A DNA stretch of 8,814 bases, taken from assembly GCA_036519575.1 (NCBI GenBank), contig DATDKZ010000205.1, positions 1 to 8,814 of the forward strand. The letters are read 5' to 3'. The DNA is from AC-69 sp036519575. GTDB taxonomy: Bacteria > Actinomycetota > UBA4738 > HRBIN12. Position 1 is the first letter of the stretch; every line of letters begins with the position of its first letter. Of the stretch, positions 1 through 6,085 are shown one piece after another. The position numbers and the translations under genes were made by a program. Below the pieces are notes generated by a model that saw only the letters and a list, made by a program, of their open reading frames with translations, had not been told where the DNA came from and searched no databases.

Positions 1-942
1 GCGCTTGGTGCACGAGGCGTCTGCAACGTCGTCACTGCGCTCCGGTCGCCGGCGGAAACGACCGTTCTCATCTTGGCGATCGCACTGGGCGGCGCGGCCG
101 TGGTGGCCGGATGGGGCACCTACAAGCGATTGGACACGCGCCGCAAGCGGGACCATGCGATCGCCGGAGCGGTCCTGGGGATTCAGGCGGTTGTCGTGGC
201 CCTCTTCGTCCTCTGGTTCCGCTCCGGGGACCTGCTGTTCCCCTTCGTTCGCAACGTCCTCAACTTCACGTACTTGAAAGGAACGTTCCACCTGTTCCTC
301 GAAGCCGCCGGCCGGACCCTGTACATGGCGTTCCTGGGTGAGGCAGGGGGGATCGCGATCGGCTTGATCCTCGCCCTGTTCACGCTGTCGAAACGGAGGG
401 TCGTGCGGGCTCCCGCGCGCGCCTACATCAACTTCTTCCGTGGAACTCCGTTGATCTGGCAGCTCTCGTTCTTCTACGCAGTGTTCACGTTCGGTTTCAA
501 TCTCAGCATCGGCACGGTCTTTACGGCGATCCTGGTCTTCGCGCTGAATATGGGCGCCTACTCGGCGGAGGTATTCCGGGCTGGGCTCCAGTCGATCGAA
601 CGCGGCCAAATCGAGGCCGCCAGGTCTCTGGGAATGTCGTACGCCCAGGCCATGCGGTACGCGATCGTCCCGCAGGCGGTCCGCCGCGTCATCCCGCCGC
701 TCTTGAACGAGTTCGTCATCCTGATCAAGGACACGTCGCTCATCTTCGTTCTGGGTGTCATCTTGGGGCAGGAGGAGCTGTTCGGGGTGGGGCAGGAAGG
801 CTACTCGTCCACCTTCAATGCCACGTTCTTCGTGGGCACCGCGCTCGGATATCTGGCGGTGACACTTCCGCTGATTGGGATCGTGAACATGGCCGAACGC
901 AAGCTGCGGAGCGGCCTGGTGGGTATCGCAGGGGCTGCCTGA
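1..942 (+). CDS. Amino-acid ABC transporter permease (HisM/GlnP type), 5' end outside window
   Basis: Membrane-spanning subunit of an ABC importer of the polar amino-acid family; with the ATPase just downstream it would move a substrate inward across the cytoplasmic membrane. The frame is open from base 1, so the gene probably begins upstream. The only in-window start is a TTG at 73, with no clear ribosome site, which would give 289 aa, longer than the usual 220 or so for this family. About seven hydrophobic segments can be seen. The two N-terminal ones (around bases 70-125 and 165-230) precede the conserved core, which starts near 'FHLFLEAAGRTLYMAF'. The permease signature 'RGTPLIWQL' lies at about 442-468. 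The EAA loop (EAARSLGMS ... IVPQA, about 613-678), which docks on the ATPase, is intact. The substrate cannot be told from sequence and no binding protein is seen. The family call is firm; the true start is not. Confidence 0.85.
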   Translation, partial: ALGARGVCNVVTALRSPAETTVLILAIALGGAAVVAGWGTYKRLDTRRKRDHAIAGAVLGIQAVVVALFVLWFRSGDLLFPFVRNVLNFTYLKGTFHLFLEAAGRTLYMAFLGEAGGIAIGLILALFTLSKRRVVRAPARAYINFFRGTPLIWQLSFFYAVFTFGFNLSIGTVFTAILVFALNMGAYSAEVFRAGLQSIERGQIEAARSLGMSYAQAMRYAIVPQAVRRVIPPLLNEFVILIKDTSLIFVLGVILGQEELFGVGQEGYSSTFNATFFVGTALGYLAVTLPLIGIVNMAERKLRSGLVGIAGAA

Positions 943-943
943 G

Positions 944-1687
944 GTGCAGGCCGAAGACCGGGCCGTGGTCCGTCTGGAGGGCATCCACAAGTGGTTCGGG
1001 AACCACCACGTTCTCAAGGGCATCGATGTGGAGCTCGATGCCGGTGAGGTCCAAGTGGTCGTCGGACCATCCGGCTCGGGCAAGTCCACGCTGCTCCGGT
1101 GCGTGAACATGTTGGAGATCCCCAGCGAGGGGCACGTCTGGTTCGAGGGTCAGGACATCACGGATATCCGGACCGACCTGAACCACGTCCGGACCCGCAT
1201 GGGGATCGTGTTCCAGGCCTTCAACCTGTTCCCGCACATGACCGCCATCCGCAACATCACGATCGCACTACAAAAGGTGCTGAAGGTGGACGGGAAGGAG
1301 GCGAAGGACCGGGCCATGGAGCAGCTCACCCGGGTGGGGTTGGGGGAAAAGGCCGCCGCCTACCCCGGTCAGCTGTCGGGCGGCCAGCAACAACGAGTGG
1401 CCATCGCCCGCGCCCTGGCCATGCAGCCGAGCCTGATGCTGTTCGACGAGGTGACCTCGGCCCTGGACCCGGAGCTCGTCGGCGAGGTGCTCGACGTCAT
1501 GAGACAGCTCGCCGAAGAGGGGATGACCATGATGGTGGTCACCCACGAGATGGGGTTCGCCAGGGAGGTCGGGACCTGGTTGATCTTCACCGATGACGGG
1601 ATGGTCGTTGAGCGGGGAAAGCCCAGGGAGGTCTTCGCCAACCCGCAGACGGAGCGATTGCAACAGTTCCTGGCCAAGGTGCTGTGA
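944..1687 (+). CDS. Amino-acid ABC transporter ATP-binding protein (GlnQ/HisP type)
   Basis: Cytoplasmic ATPase that powers the permease encoded immediately upstream. The 247-aa length is normal for the polar amino-acid class. All nucleotide-binding motifs are present in order: Walker A GPSGSGKST at residues 41-49, Q-loop Gln91 in 'VFQAFNLFPHMT', signature LSGGQQQRVAIARAL at 144-158, Walker B LMLFDE at 164-169 with catalytic Glu169, D-loop SALD at 172-175, and H-loop His201 in 'VVTHEMGFA'. The start is a GTG one base after the permease stop, so translation is almost certainly coupled; a weak AGGGG lies 9 nt upstream inside the permease gene. 'FNLFPHMT' and 'THEMGFAREV' are typical of glutamine/glutamate/histidine importers, but substrate specificity sits in the missing binding protein, so no gene symbol is given. 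Confidence 0.95.
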   Translation: MQAEDRAVVRLEGIHKWFGNHHVLKGIDVELDAGEVQVVVGPSGSGKSTLLRCVNMLEIPSEGHVWFEGQDITDIRTDLNHVRTRMGIVFQAFNLFPHMTAIRNITIALQKVLKVDGKEAKDRAMEQLTRVGLGEKAAAYPGQLSGGQQQRVAIARALAMQPSLMLFDEVTSALDPELVGEVLDVMRQLAEEGMTMMVVTHEMGFAREVGTWLIFTDDGMVVERGKPREVFANPQTERLQQFLAKVL

Positions 1688-1694
1688 GGTCACG

Positions 1695-2060
1695 GTGAAC
1701 TCGGCCCGGGCCCGGGGGATCCTGGCGGTGGCAGCGGTGGCCGTGGTGGCCCTTTCACCAGCGGTGTGGAGGACGACGGCCCGTCCCGCGTATGTAGTCA
1801 CGGCCATCGACTACCACTTCCACGACGCGCACCCCACGACACCCATCGGTCCGGGCCGAGACCTCGTGGTGACGAACGACGGGCGGAACGTCCACAACGT
1901 CACGATCCCCGGGACGACCTACTCCGAGGATGTGAGGCCCGGCGACCGTCTGGTGATCCGGAACATCGCCGCGTTCCTGGGGGGACCGGGGGAGTATCCG
2001 TTCTTCTGCCGGTTCCATGAGTCGCTGGGGATGACCGGTGTGATCATCATCGCTCGATGA
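1695..2060 (+). CDS. Small exported cupredoxin (type 1 copper protein)
   Basis: Predicted 121-aa blue-copper-like protein. An N-terminal hydrophobic stretch (residues about 9-24, no lipobox Cys) suggests export or membrane anchoring, leaving one cupredoxin fold of about 90 residues outside the cell. The copper ligands can be read directly: His67 in 'NVHNVTIPG', then Cys105, His108 and Met113 in 'FFCRFHESLGM', giving the C-x2-H-x4-M spacing seen in plastocyanins. The likely role is electron transfer or copper binding; the partner is unknown. The GTG at 1695 is chosen because GAGGT (1686-1690), overlapping the ATPase stop, sits 4 nt upstream, and because earlier in-frame codons overlap the ATPase and give a non-signal-like N-terminus. 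The 7-nt gap places it in the transporter operon, an odd partnership. No terminator with a T tract is seen after it on the + strand. Confidence 0.85.
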   Translation: MNSARARGILAVAAVAVVALSPAVWRTTARPAYVVTAIDYHFHDAHPTTPIGPGRDLVVTNDGRNVHNVTIPGTTYSEDVRPGDRLVIRNIAAFLGGPGEYPFFCRFHESLGMTGVIIIAR

Positions 2061-2097
2061 CGGCAGAGCGAGGCGCGATCGGATCAGGGGATGGATG

Positions 2098-2179
2098 ACA
2101 AAGACGGGCCGAGGAACCTTTGGAGCCGCTCACGCCTTCCCCATACGCGAGCGTTGTCTACTCGGTTCCTCGACCCGTC
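2098..2179 (-). terminator. Terminal long hairpin of the candidate RNA, followed by UUU
   Basis: Bases 2164-2179 pair with 2103-2118 in a 16-bp stem (GACGGGUCGAGGAACC on the RNA) with a single U.G pair. The RNA then reads CUUUGUC, a short U tract, so this could end transcription, though weakly. Inside the stem is a 4-bp helix (2163-2160 with 2126-2123), offset by CAAA on one side and AGACAA on the other, and then a 9-bp helix (2153-2145 with 2135-2127) capped by a purine-rich 9-nt loop. This is more elaborate than a normal terminator, so it may also be a functional domain. It lies at the tail-to-tail junction with the cupredoxin gene and could block read-through there. Confidence 0.55.
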
Positions 2180-2324
2180 AAATGCTGGCCCCAAGCGACC
2201 CGGGCTTCCGGTCGACCGTTTCGCCGTACCGGGAGGAAAGTCTCCTCAGGAACTTGCGTCCCTTCGGTGCATCTCGCTCCCGGAGGCGCTTCCGGCCTCC
2301 CGGTCCCAGCGGCCGCTCGGGACC
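2098..2324 (-). ncRNA. Candidate orphan structured RNA, about 225 nt, family not recognised
   Basis: A non-coding stretch on the - strand with its own promoter (2360-2332) and terminator-like end, separated from the ZIP gene by that gene's terminator. The predicted 5' end is G2324. In transcript order it holds: a hairpin pairing 2319-2324 with 2302-2307 around the palindrome AGCGGCCGCT; a hairpin pairing 2295-2300 with 2282-2287, plus one inner pair closing a GGAA tetraloop; a 6-bp hairpin at 2263-2248 closed by a GCAA tetraloop; a 5-bp hairpin at 2247-2233; a bulged GC-rich hairpin at 2213-2197; and the long terminal hairpin at 2179-2103. Imperfect pairs are G.U on this strand and A.C on the other. 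A 9-bp helix (2304-2296 with 2236-2228) competes with the first two hairpins. I compared it from memory with tmRNA, RNase P, 6S, SRP RNA and the glycine, c-di-GMP, c-di-AMP, Mg2+ and cobalamin riboswitches and found no match. Ends are inferred. Confidence 0.6.
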
Positions 2325-2331
2325 GGAGCGA

Positions 2332-2360
2332 AATGTAGCGAGGTGCCTTTGCCCTGTCAA
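2332..2360 (-). promoter_or_regulatory. Sigma-70 type promoter of the candidate RNA
   Basis: Reading the - strand, a perfect TTGACA (2360-2355) is followed by a 17-nt spacer and TACATT (2337-2332, four of six consensus bases). After a 7-nt discriminator the first purine is G2324. This is the best-scoring promoter-like sequence I see in the window. No start codon with a ribosome site or credible reading frame follows it. Confidence 0.7.
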
Positions 2361-2430
2361 CGCGAAACGCCTACTTGCACTGCAACGCATTCGAAGCAAC
2401 CACGCTGGTAGCGAGGCGGTTGGTTCCGCG
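2361..2430. other. Short spacer between the ZIP terminator and the RNA promoter
   Basis: Seventy bases with no gene, tRNA or clear repeat that I can see. A string resembling a tRNA T-arm (TTCGAA at about 2390) has no acceptor or anticodon arm around it. It could hold upstream control elements for the - strand promoter at 2360, but nothing specific is visible. Confidence 0.4.
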
Positions 2431-2466
2431 GAAGAAAGAGTGACAACGATCGACGATCGCCTGTCA
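2431..2466 (-). terminator. Intrinsic terminator of the ZIP transporter gene
   Basis: Sixteen bases after the ZIP stop, the - strand folds into an 11-bp hairpin: TGACAG, one bulged G, then CGATC, a GTC loop, and GATCG-TTGTCA (2466-2441). It is followed by CTCTTTCTTC (2440-2431). The one imperfect pair is G.U on this strand. The U-rich tail and the position after the stop support termination here. It also isolates the RNA promoter at 2360-2332 from ZIP transcription. Confidence 0.75.
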
Positions 2467-2482
2467 TTCCAAGCGACGCGAC

Positions 2483-3292
2483 TCAGGCCCCCGCCGCGAT
2501 CAGGACGAGCTCGGTCCCGAGCCCCAACACGAATCCGGCGAACACGCCCCACAACGTGATCTCCCAGGACAACCGACGACCCGCGGCGAACAGCTCGCCG
2601 ACGACGTACAGGATCGCGCCGGCAGCCAGCGCGAGGAACGCCACGAACACGAGGTCCGAATGGAACATGGTTCCGACGACCGTCCCCAGGAATGTCGGCC
2701 CGCCTCCGACGATGCCGGCCAGGATCAGCCAACCCCAGGACGCGCGCTCGCCGGCGGCGGCCAGTGGCCCCACGATCCCGAACCCCTCGGTCCCGTTGTG
2801 CAGTGCGAAGCCGATCACCAGCAGAAGGGCCAGCGACACCTCGCCGGCCGTCGCGGCCTGTCCGATGGCCAATCCCTCCGAGAAGTTGTGGAGACCGATC
2901 CCGATGGCGATCGACATGCCGACCCGAAGGGCCTCGCCCCGAACGTCGGCTTCCGCCAACGCCATGGCCCCGGGGCCCATGCTGGCGACCTGCCGGCGAC
3001 GCCAGGCCTTGCTCGCGTGCAATAGGCCAAGGAGGCCCACCCCGAATCCGGCCACGTACAGGAGCCCGACGGCCAGGAGGTGACCCCACGCACCATCGTG
3101 GACGGCATCCTCCAGAGGTTCGGTGGCGTGCTCGAGGATGTCGAACAGAAGGAAGATCAGGATGCCGGCCGAGACCCCATTGAGGAAGGTCTTCAGCGCC
3201 TTACTCTGGTGCTGGACTCGGCCCATCGGCAGTCCGAGGAAGATCGTGAACCCGGCGACCGCGCCCAGGATGACCGTTTCCAGCGTGCTCAC
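2483..3292 (-). CDS. ZIP-family divalent metal transporter
   Basis: Predicted 269-aa membrane protein that imports a divalent metal (Zn2+, Mn2+ or Fe2+; not resolvable here). The ZIP metal-site helices are clear: 'HNFSEGLAIG' in TM4 (His135, Asn136, Glu139) and 'HNGTEGFGIVGPL' in TM5 (His165, Asn166, Glu169). Further polar residues fit ZIP helices in 'DILEH' (51-55) and 'VGELF' (Glu233). About eight hydrophobic segments are present, with a charged cytoplasmic loop around residues 95-120, matching the usual ZIP layout and length. GTG at 3292 is the only possible start, because an in-frame TGA lies at 3310-3308. The doubled GAGGAG motif (3316-3311 and 3309-3304) ends 11 nt upstream, a rather long spacing. 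It is transcribed divergently from polA and ends in its own terminator. No recognisable Zur, Fur or MntR box was found upstream. Confidence 0.92.
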   Translation of the reverse strand: MSTLETVILGAVAGFTIFLGLPMGRVQHQSKALKTFLNGVSAGILIFLLFDILEHATEPLEDAVHDGAWGHLLAVGLLYVAGFGVGLLGLLHASKAWRRRQVASMGPGAMALAEADVRGEALRVGMSIAIGIGLHNFSEGLAIGQAATAGEVSLALLLVIGFALHNGTEGFGIVGPLAAAGERASWGWLILAGIVGGGPTFLGTVVGTMFHSDLVFVAFLALAAGAILYVVGELFAAGRRLSWEITLWGVFAGFVLGLGTELVLIAAGA

Positions 3293-3354
3293 GTCCTGGA
3301 GATCTCCTCACTCCTCGGGCCCGATGAACGGGCGAATCCTACCGGGCCAGTCGG

Positions 3355-3360
3355 ATTCTA
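3355..3360 (-). promoter_or_regulatory. Possible -10 element for the ZIP gene
   Basis: On the - strand TAGAAT (3360-3355) matches five of six -10 consensus bases. It would start transcription near 3348, giving a leader of about 55 nt that contains a 5-bp GCCCG/CGGGC hairpin (3333-3319) ahead of the ribosome site. A second, weaker candidate is TAGGAT (3341-3336). Neither has a good -35 at 16-18 nt, so the call is tentative. Confidence 0.35.
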
Positions 3361-3389
3361 CCCAGTCTCGTTCGGTGCCGAGGGAGCGA

Positions 3390-3403
3390 GCGTCGATCGA
3401 CGC
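3390..3403. promoter_or_regulatory. 14-bp perfect palindrome in the ZIP/polA divergent region
   Basis: GCGTCGATCGACGC is a perfect inverted repeat lying between the candidate ZIP -10 (3360-3355) and the polA -10 (3427-3432). It sits about 24 bp upstream of the latter, near where a -35 or an activator would bind. It could be an operator for either gene. It does not resemble the metal-regulator boxes I know, and in GC-rich DNA a palindrome of this size can also be chance. Confidence 0.35.
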
Positions 3404-3426
3404 AGTGGGCCGTCGGAGGGCGCGTC

Positions 3427-3432
3427 TACAAT
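3427..3432 (+). promoter_or_regulatory. -10 element of polA predicting a leaderless mRNA
   Basis: TACAAT matches five of six -10 consensus bases and ends 7 nt before the GTG at 3440, the usual distance from a -10 to a transcription start. No Shine-Dalgarno sequence precedes the GTG. No recognisable -35 lies at 16-19 nt. The simplest reading is that RNA begins at or next to G3440 and polA is translated without a leader. Confidence 0.55.
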
Positions 3433-3439
3433 CCCATCG

Positions 3440-6085
3440 GTGGCCAGCAGCGTGAGCGATCCCCCCAAGCGACTCTTCCTTCTGGACGGGCACAGCCTGT
3501 CGTACCGGGCGTTCTTCGCCCTGCCGCAATCCCTGGCCACCAGTACAGGGCAGGTGACGAACGCCGTTTACGGCTTCACCTCCATGCTCATCAAGCTCCT
3601 GGCCGAGGAGCGTCCCGACCTAATCGCAGTGGCGTTCGACATCGGTGCGCCGACCGTCCGGCTGGAGAAGTACGCCGAGTACAAGGCGGGCCGGCCCGAG
3701 GCCCCCGACGAGTTCCGCCAGCAACTCGGGCTGATCGTCGAGGTCCTGGAGACCCTCCGGGTGCCGGTGATCGGCGTAGAGCGTCACGAGGCCGACGACG
3801 TCATCGCCACCCTCGCGGTCCAGGCCGCGGAGGCCGGGATCGAGGTCGTCATCGTCACCGCCGACCGCGATTTCTTCCAACTGGTCCGGCCGGGCATCAG
3901 GGTGATGTTCAACCGCCGCGGCATCTCCGACATCGCCCTGTACGACGAGCAGGCGGTCCGGGATCGGTTCGGGCTGTCGCCCCAGCAGTACCTGGACTAC
4001 GTCGCCCTCAAGGGCGACACGTCGGACAACATCCCCGGCGTCCCCGGCGTGGGGGAGAAGACGGCGGCGAAGCTGGTGCAGGACTTCGGCTCGGTGGAGG
4101 AGCTCATGGCCCGGTCCTCTCAGCTGAAGGGGAAGCTCCGGACCTCCATCGAGGAGGCCGGGGCGCAGCTCCTGCTGAACAAGGACCTGGCCCGGCTCAA
4201 CACCGACCTGGAGCTGGACCTTCGCCCGGACGAAAGCGTGATGGGCGAGTGGGATATGGATGCGGTGCACCGTCTGTTCACTTCGCTCGAGTTCCGAACC
4301 CTGCTCGAACGGCTCGAGGACGTGAGCCGCGGCCCCAAGCCCGCGCCCGAACTGGCGGACCTCGATCTGCGGGACGCCTCGGCCGAAGAGGTCGACTCCC
4401 TCATCGCGAACCCGGGGCCGAAAGCCGTTCGTCTCGATCTTGAGGGACGATCGATCCGGGGCGTGGCCGTGTCCGTCGGTGGCGGGCAGGCCGCCTATGC
4501 GGCCCTCGACTCGCTCGACCCGGTTGCTAACGGCCTGTCGGACGGGTCGGCGCCGAAGTGGACGCACGACGCCAAGGACACGGAGGCGGCCGTCATCGCA
4601 TCCGGACGCACGGTCGCCGGCGTGACGTTCGACACCATGCTCGCAGCGCATCTGCTCGATCCGGCCGGTACGACCTTCGACCTGAGCGCCCTGTCGCAGC
4701 AGTACCTGGGATCGGATCCGTTGGCCGGGCTCGAGGGGGAATCCGAGGGTGAGCTGTTCGGCCAGTCGTGGCGGGTAGTCGCCGCCGAGGCCGCTGCGGT
4801 GGCCCTCCTGGCCCCGCCCCTGGCCGAGCGGATCGATCGCGCCGGGCTTCGCCGGCTCCTCGATGAGGTGGAGATGCCGCTCTCCTCCATCCTCGCCCGC
4901 ATGCAGGCCCGCGGCGTGACCCTCGACGTCGACTACCTGAACGCCATGGCGAAGGACGTCCGCGACCGGATGGCAACGTTACAAGCCGACATCTACCGTC
5001 TGGCCGGAGAGGAGTTCAACCTCAATTCACCACCCCAACTGCGGGCCATCCTGTACGACAAGCTCGGTCTGTCGCCGGGCAAGCGCACCCCGAAGGGGCA
5101 GCTCTCAACCGACGCCTCGGTCCTGGAGAAGCTTCGCGATCAGCACCCCATCGTGGATGCCCTCCTCTCGTGGAGAGAGCTCGACAAGCTGAACTCGACG
5201 TACCTGGAGGCTCTGCCCCGGCAGGTGGATCCGGCGGACGGCCGCGTACACACCACGTTCAACCAGACCGGCGCAACCACCGGTCGGCTCTCCTCGTCGA
5301 ACCCCAACCTCCAGAACATCCCGGTCCGAGGGGAGCTGGGACGGCAGATCCGAAGGGCGTTCATCCCCGGCTCGGAGGATCAGTTCCTCCTGGTGGCGGA
5401 CTATTCGCAGATCGAGCTCCGGATCCTGGCCCACCTGTCCGGCGACAAGGGATTGATGTCGGCCTTCGCCGAGGGTCTCGACATCCACGCGGCCACGGCG
5501 GCCCGTGTGTTCGGGCTCCCCGAGGACAAGGTGGACGCCCCGCTCCGCAATCGGGCGAAGATGGTGAACTACGGGCTGGCCTACGGGATGAGCGCCTTCG
5601 GCCTGGCCCAACGCCTGGACATCGCTCCCGACGAGGCCCAGGAGATCCTGGACGCCTATTTCGCGACGTTCCCCCAGATCCGCGACTACCTCGACCGGCA
5701 GGTGGCCAGGGCGGCCGCGGAGGGCTTCACCGAGACCATGCTGGGCCGGCGGCGCTACATCCCCGAGCTGCAGGCGTCCAACCCTCGCGTGCGGGATCTG
5801 GGCCGGCGGATGGCCCTGAACGCGCCGATCCAGGGGGGCGCGGCCGACGTGTTCAAGCTCGGGATGATCAGGGTGGACCGGGCCATCGGCGCGTCGTCCC
5901 TCCCGATCCACATGCTGCTCACCGTGCACGACGAGCTGGTCTTCGAGGTCGTGGCGGTTCAGGTGGAGGAGGCAGCGGCGCTGGTGAAGAAGGAGATGGA
6001 ACAGGCCCACGAGCTGTCCGTGCCCCTCCGGGCGGACATCGGTTGGGGCCGGAACTGGGCGGAAGCCGCGCCGCCCGGCCACTGA
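3440..6085 (+). CDS. polA: DNA polymerase I
   Basis: Repair and Okazaki-fragment-processing polymerase, 881 aa, with three domains. The 5' nuclease (about 10-300) shows 'FLLDGHS' (Asp16), 'EADDVIATLA', 'VTADRDFFQLV' and the helix-hairpin-helix 'IPGVPGVGEKTA'. The 3'-5' exonuclease-like domain (about 315-480) keeps the motif I acids (Asp333, Glu335 in 'DLEG') and apparently motif II (Asp380). In motif III the Tyr and Asp are Val447 and Ala451, so proofreading is probably lost. The polymerase domain has motif A 'DYSQIELRI' (Asp654), motif B 'RAKMVNYGLAYG' (Lys707, Tyr711) and motif C 'VHDELVFEV' (Asp831, Glu832). The frame stays open back to 3080 but there it overlaps the ZIP gene antisense. 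I chose GTG 3440 for its -10 at the correct distance and the normal N-terminus it gives; a second in-frame GTG at 3452 is the alternative. Confidence 0.97.
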   Translation: MASSVSDPPKRLFLLDGHSLSYRAFFALPQSLATSTGQVTNAVYGFTSMLIKLLAEERPDLIAVAFDIGAPTVRLEKYAEYKAGRPEAPDEFRQQLGLIVEVLETLRVPVIGVERHEADDVIATLAVQAAEAGIEVVIVTADRDFFQLVRPGIRVMFNRRGISDIALYDEQAVRDRFGLSPQQYLDYVALKGDTSDNIPGVPGVGEKTAAKLVQDFGSVEELMARSSQLKGKLRTSIEEAGAQLLLNKDLARLNTDLELDLRPDESVMGEWDMDAVHRLFTSLEFRTLLERLEDVSRGPKPAPELADLDLRDASAEEVDSLIANPGPKAVRLDLEGRSIRGVAVSVGGGQAAYAALDSLDPVANGLSDGSAPKWTHDAKDTEAAVIASGRTVAGVTFDTMLAAHLLDPAGTTFDLSALSQQYLGSDPLAGLEGESEGELFGQSWRVVAAEAAAVALLAPPLAERIDRAGLRRLLDEVEMPLSSILARMQARGVTLDVDYLNAMAKDVRDRMATLQADIYRLAGEEFNLNSPPQLRAILYDKLGLSPGKRTPKGQLSTDASVLEKLRDQHPIVDALLSWRELDKLNSTYLEALPRQVDPADGRVHTTFNQTGATTGRLSSSNPNLQNIPVRGELGRQIRRAFIPGSEDQFLLVADYSQIELRILAHLSGDKGLMSAFAEGLDIHAATAARVFGLPEDKVDAPLRNRAKMVNYGLAYGMSAFGLAQRLDIAPDEAQEILDAYFATFPQIRDYLDRQVARAAAEGFTETMLGRRRYIPELQASNPRVRDLGRRMALNAPIQGGAADVFKLGMIRVDRAIGASSLPIHMLLTVHDELVFEVVAVQVEEAAALVKKEMEQAHELSVPLRADIGWGRNWAEAAPPGH

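Noticed and set aside
5..277. 90-aa open frame overlapping the permease start
   Set aside because: It is an out-of-frame, Arg/Ser/Trp-rich shadow of the permease gene.
2231..2250. RNase P-like string GGAGGAAAGTC on the + strand
   Set aside because: It resembles the conserved GAGGAAAGUCC of RNase P RNA, but no other conserved region (for example ACAGAAA) follows at any distance in the intergenic space.
2248..2275. Glycine or c-di-GMP riboswitch-like bases (CACCGAAGG, GGGACGCAAG) on the - strand
   Set aside because: The strings are suggestive, but the partner segments of both aptamers (CUCUCAGGC; GGCAAACC) are absent and no gene lies downstream to regulate.
2380..2410. tRNA T-arm-like sequence around TTCGAA
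   Set aside because: No acceptor, D or anticodon arm can be built around it on either strand.
2091..2559. Overlapping + strand open frames of 106 and 154 aa in the intergenic region
   Set aside because: They have no ribosome site or recognisable motif, are Arg/Pro/Ser-rich as expected from GC-rich noncoding DNA, and run antisense to the structured RNA, the ZIP terminator and the ZIP 3' end.
2178..3089. 303-aa open frame on the - strand
   Set aside because: It is an Arg/Gly-rich shadow of the ZIP gene in another frame, and it crosses the ZIP terminator and the RNA promoter.
3080..3439. N-terminal extension of the polA frame by 120 residues
   Set aside because: It runs antisense through the start of the well-supported ZIP gene, has no Pol I homology, and crosses the polA -10 element.
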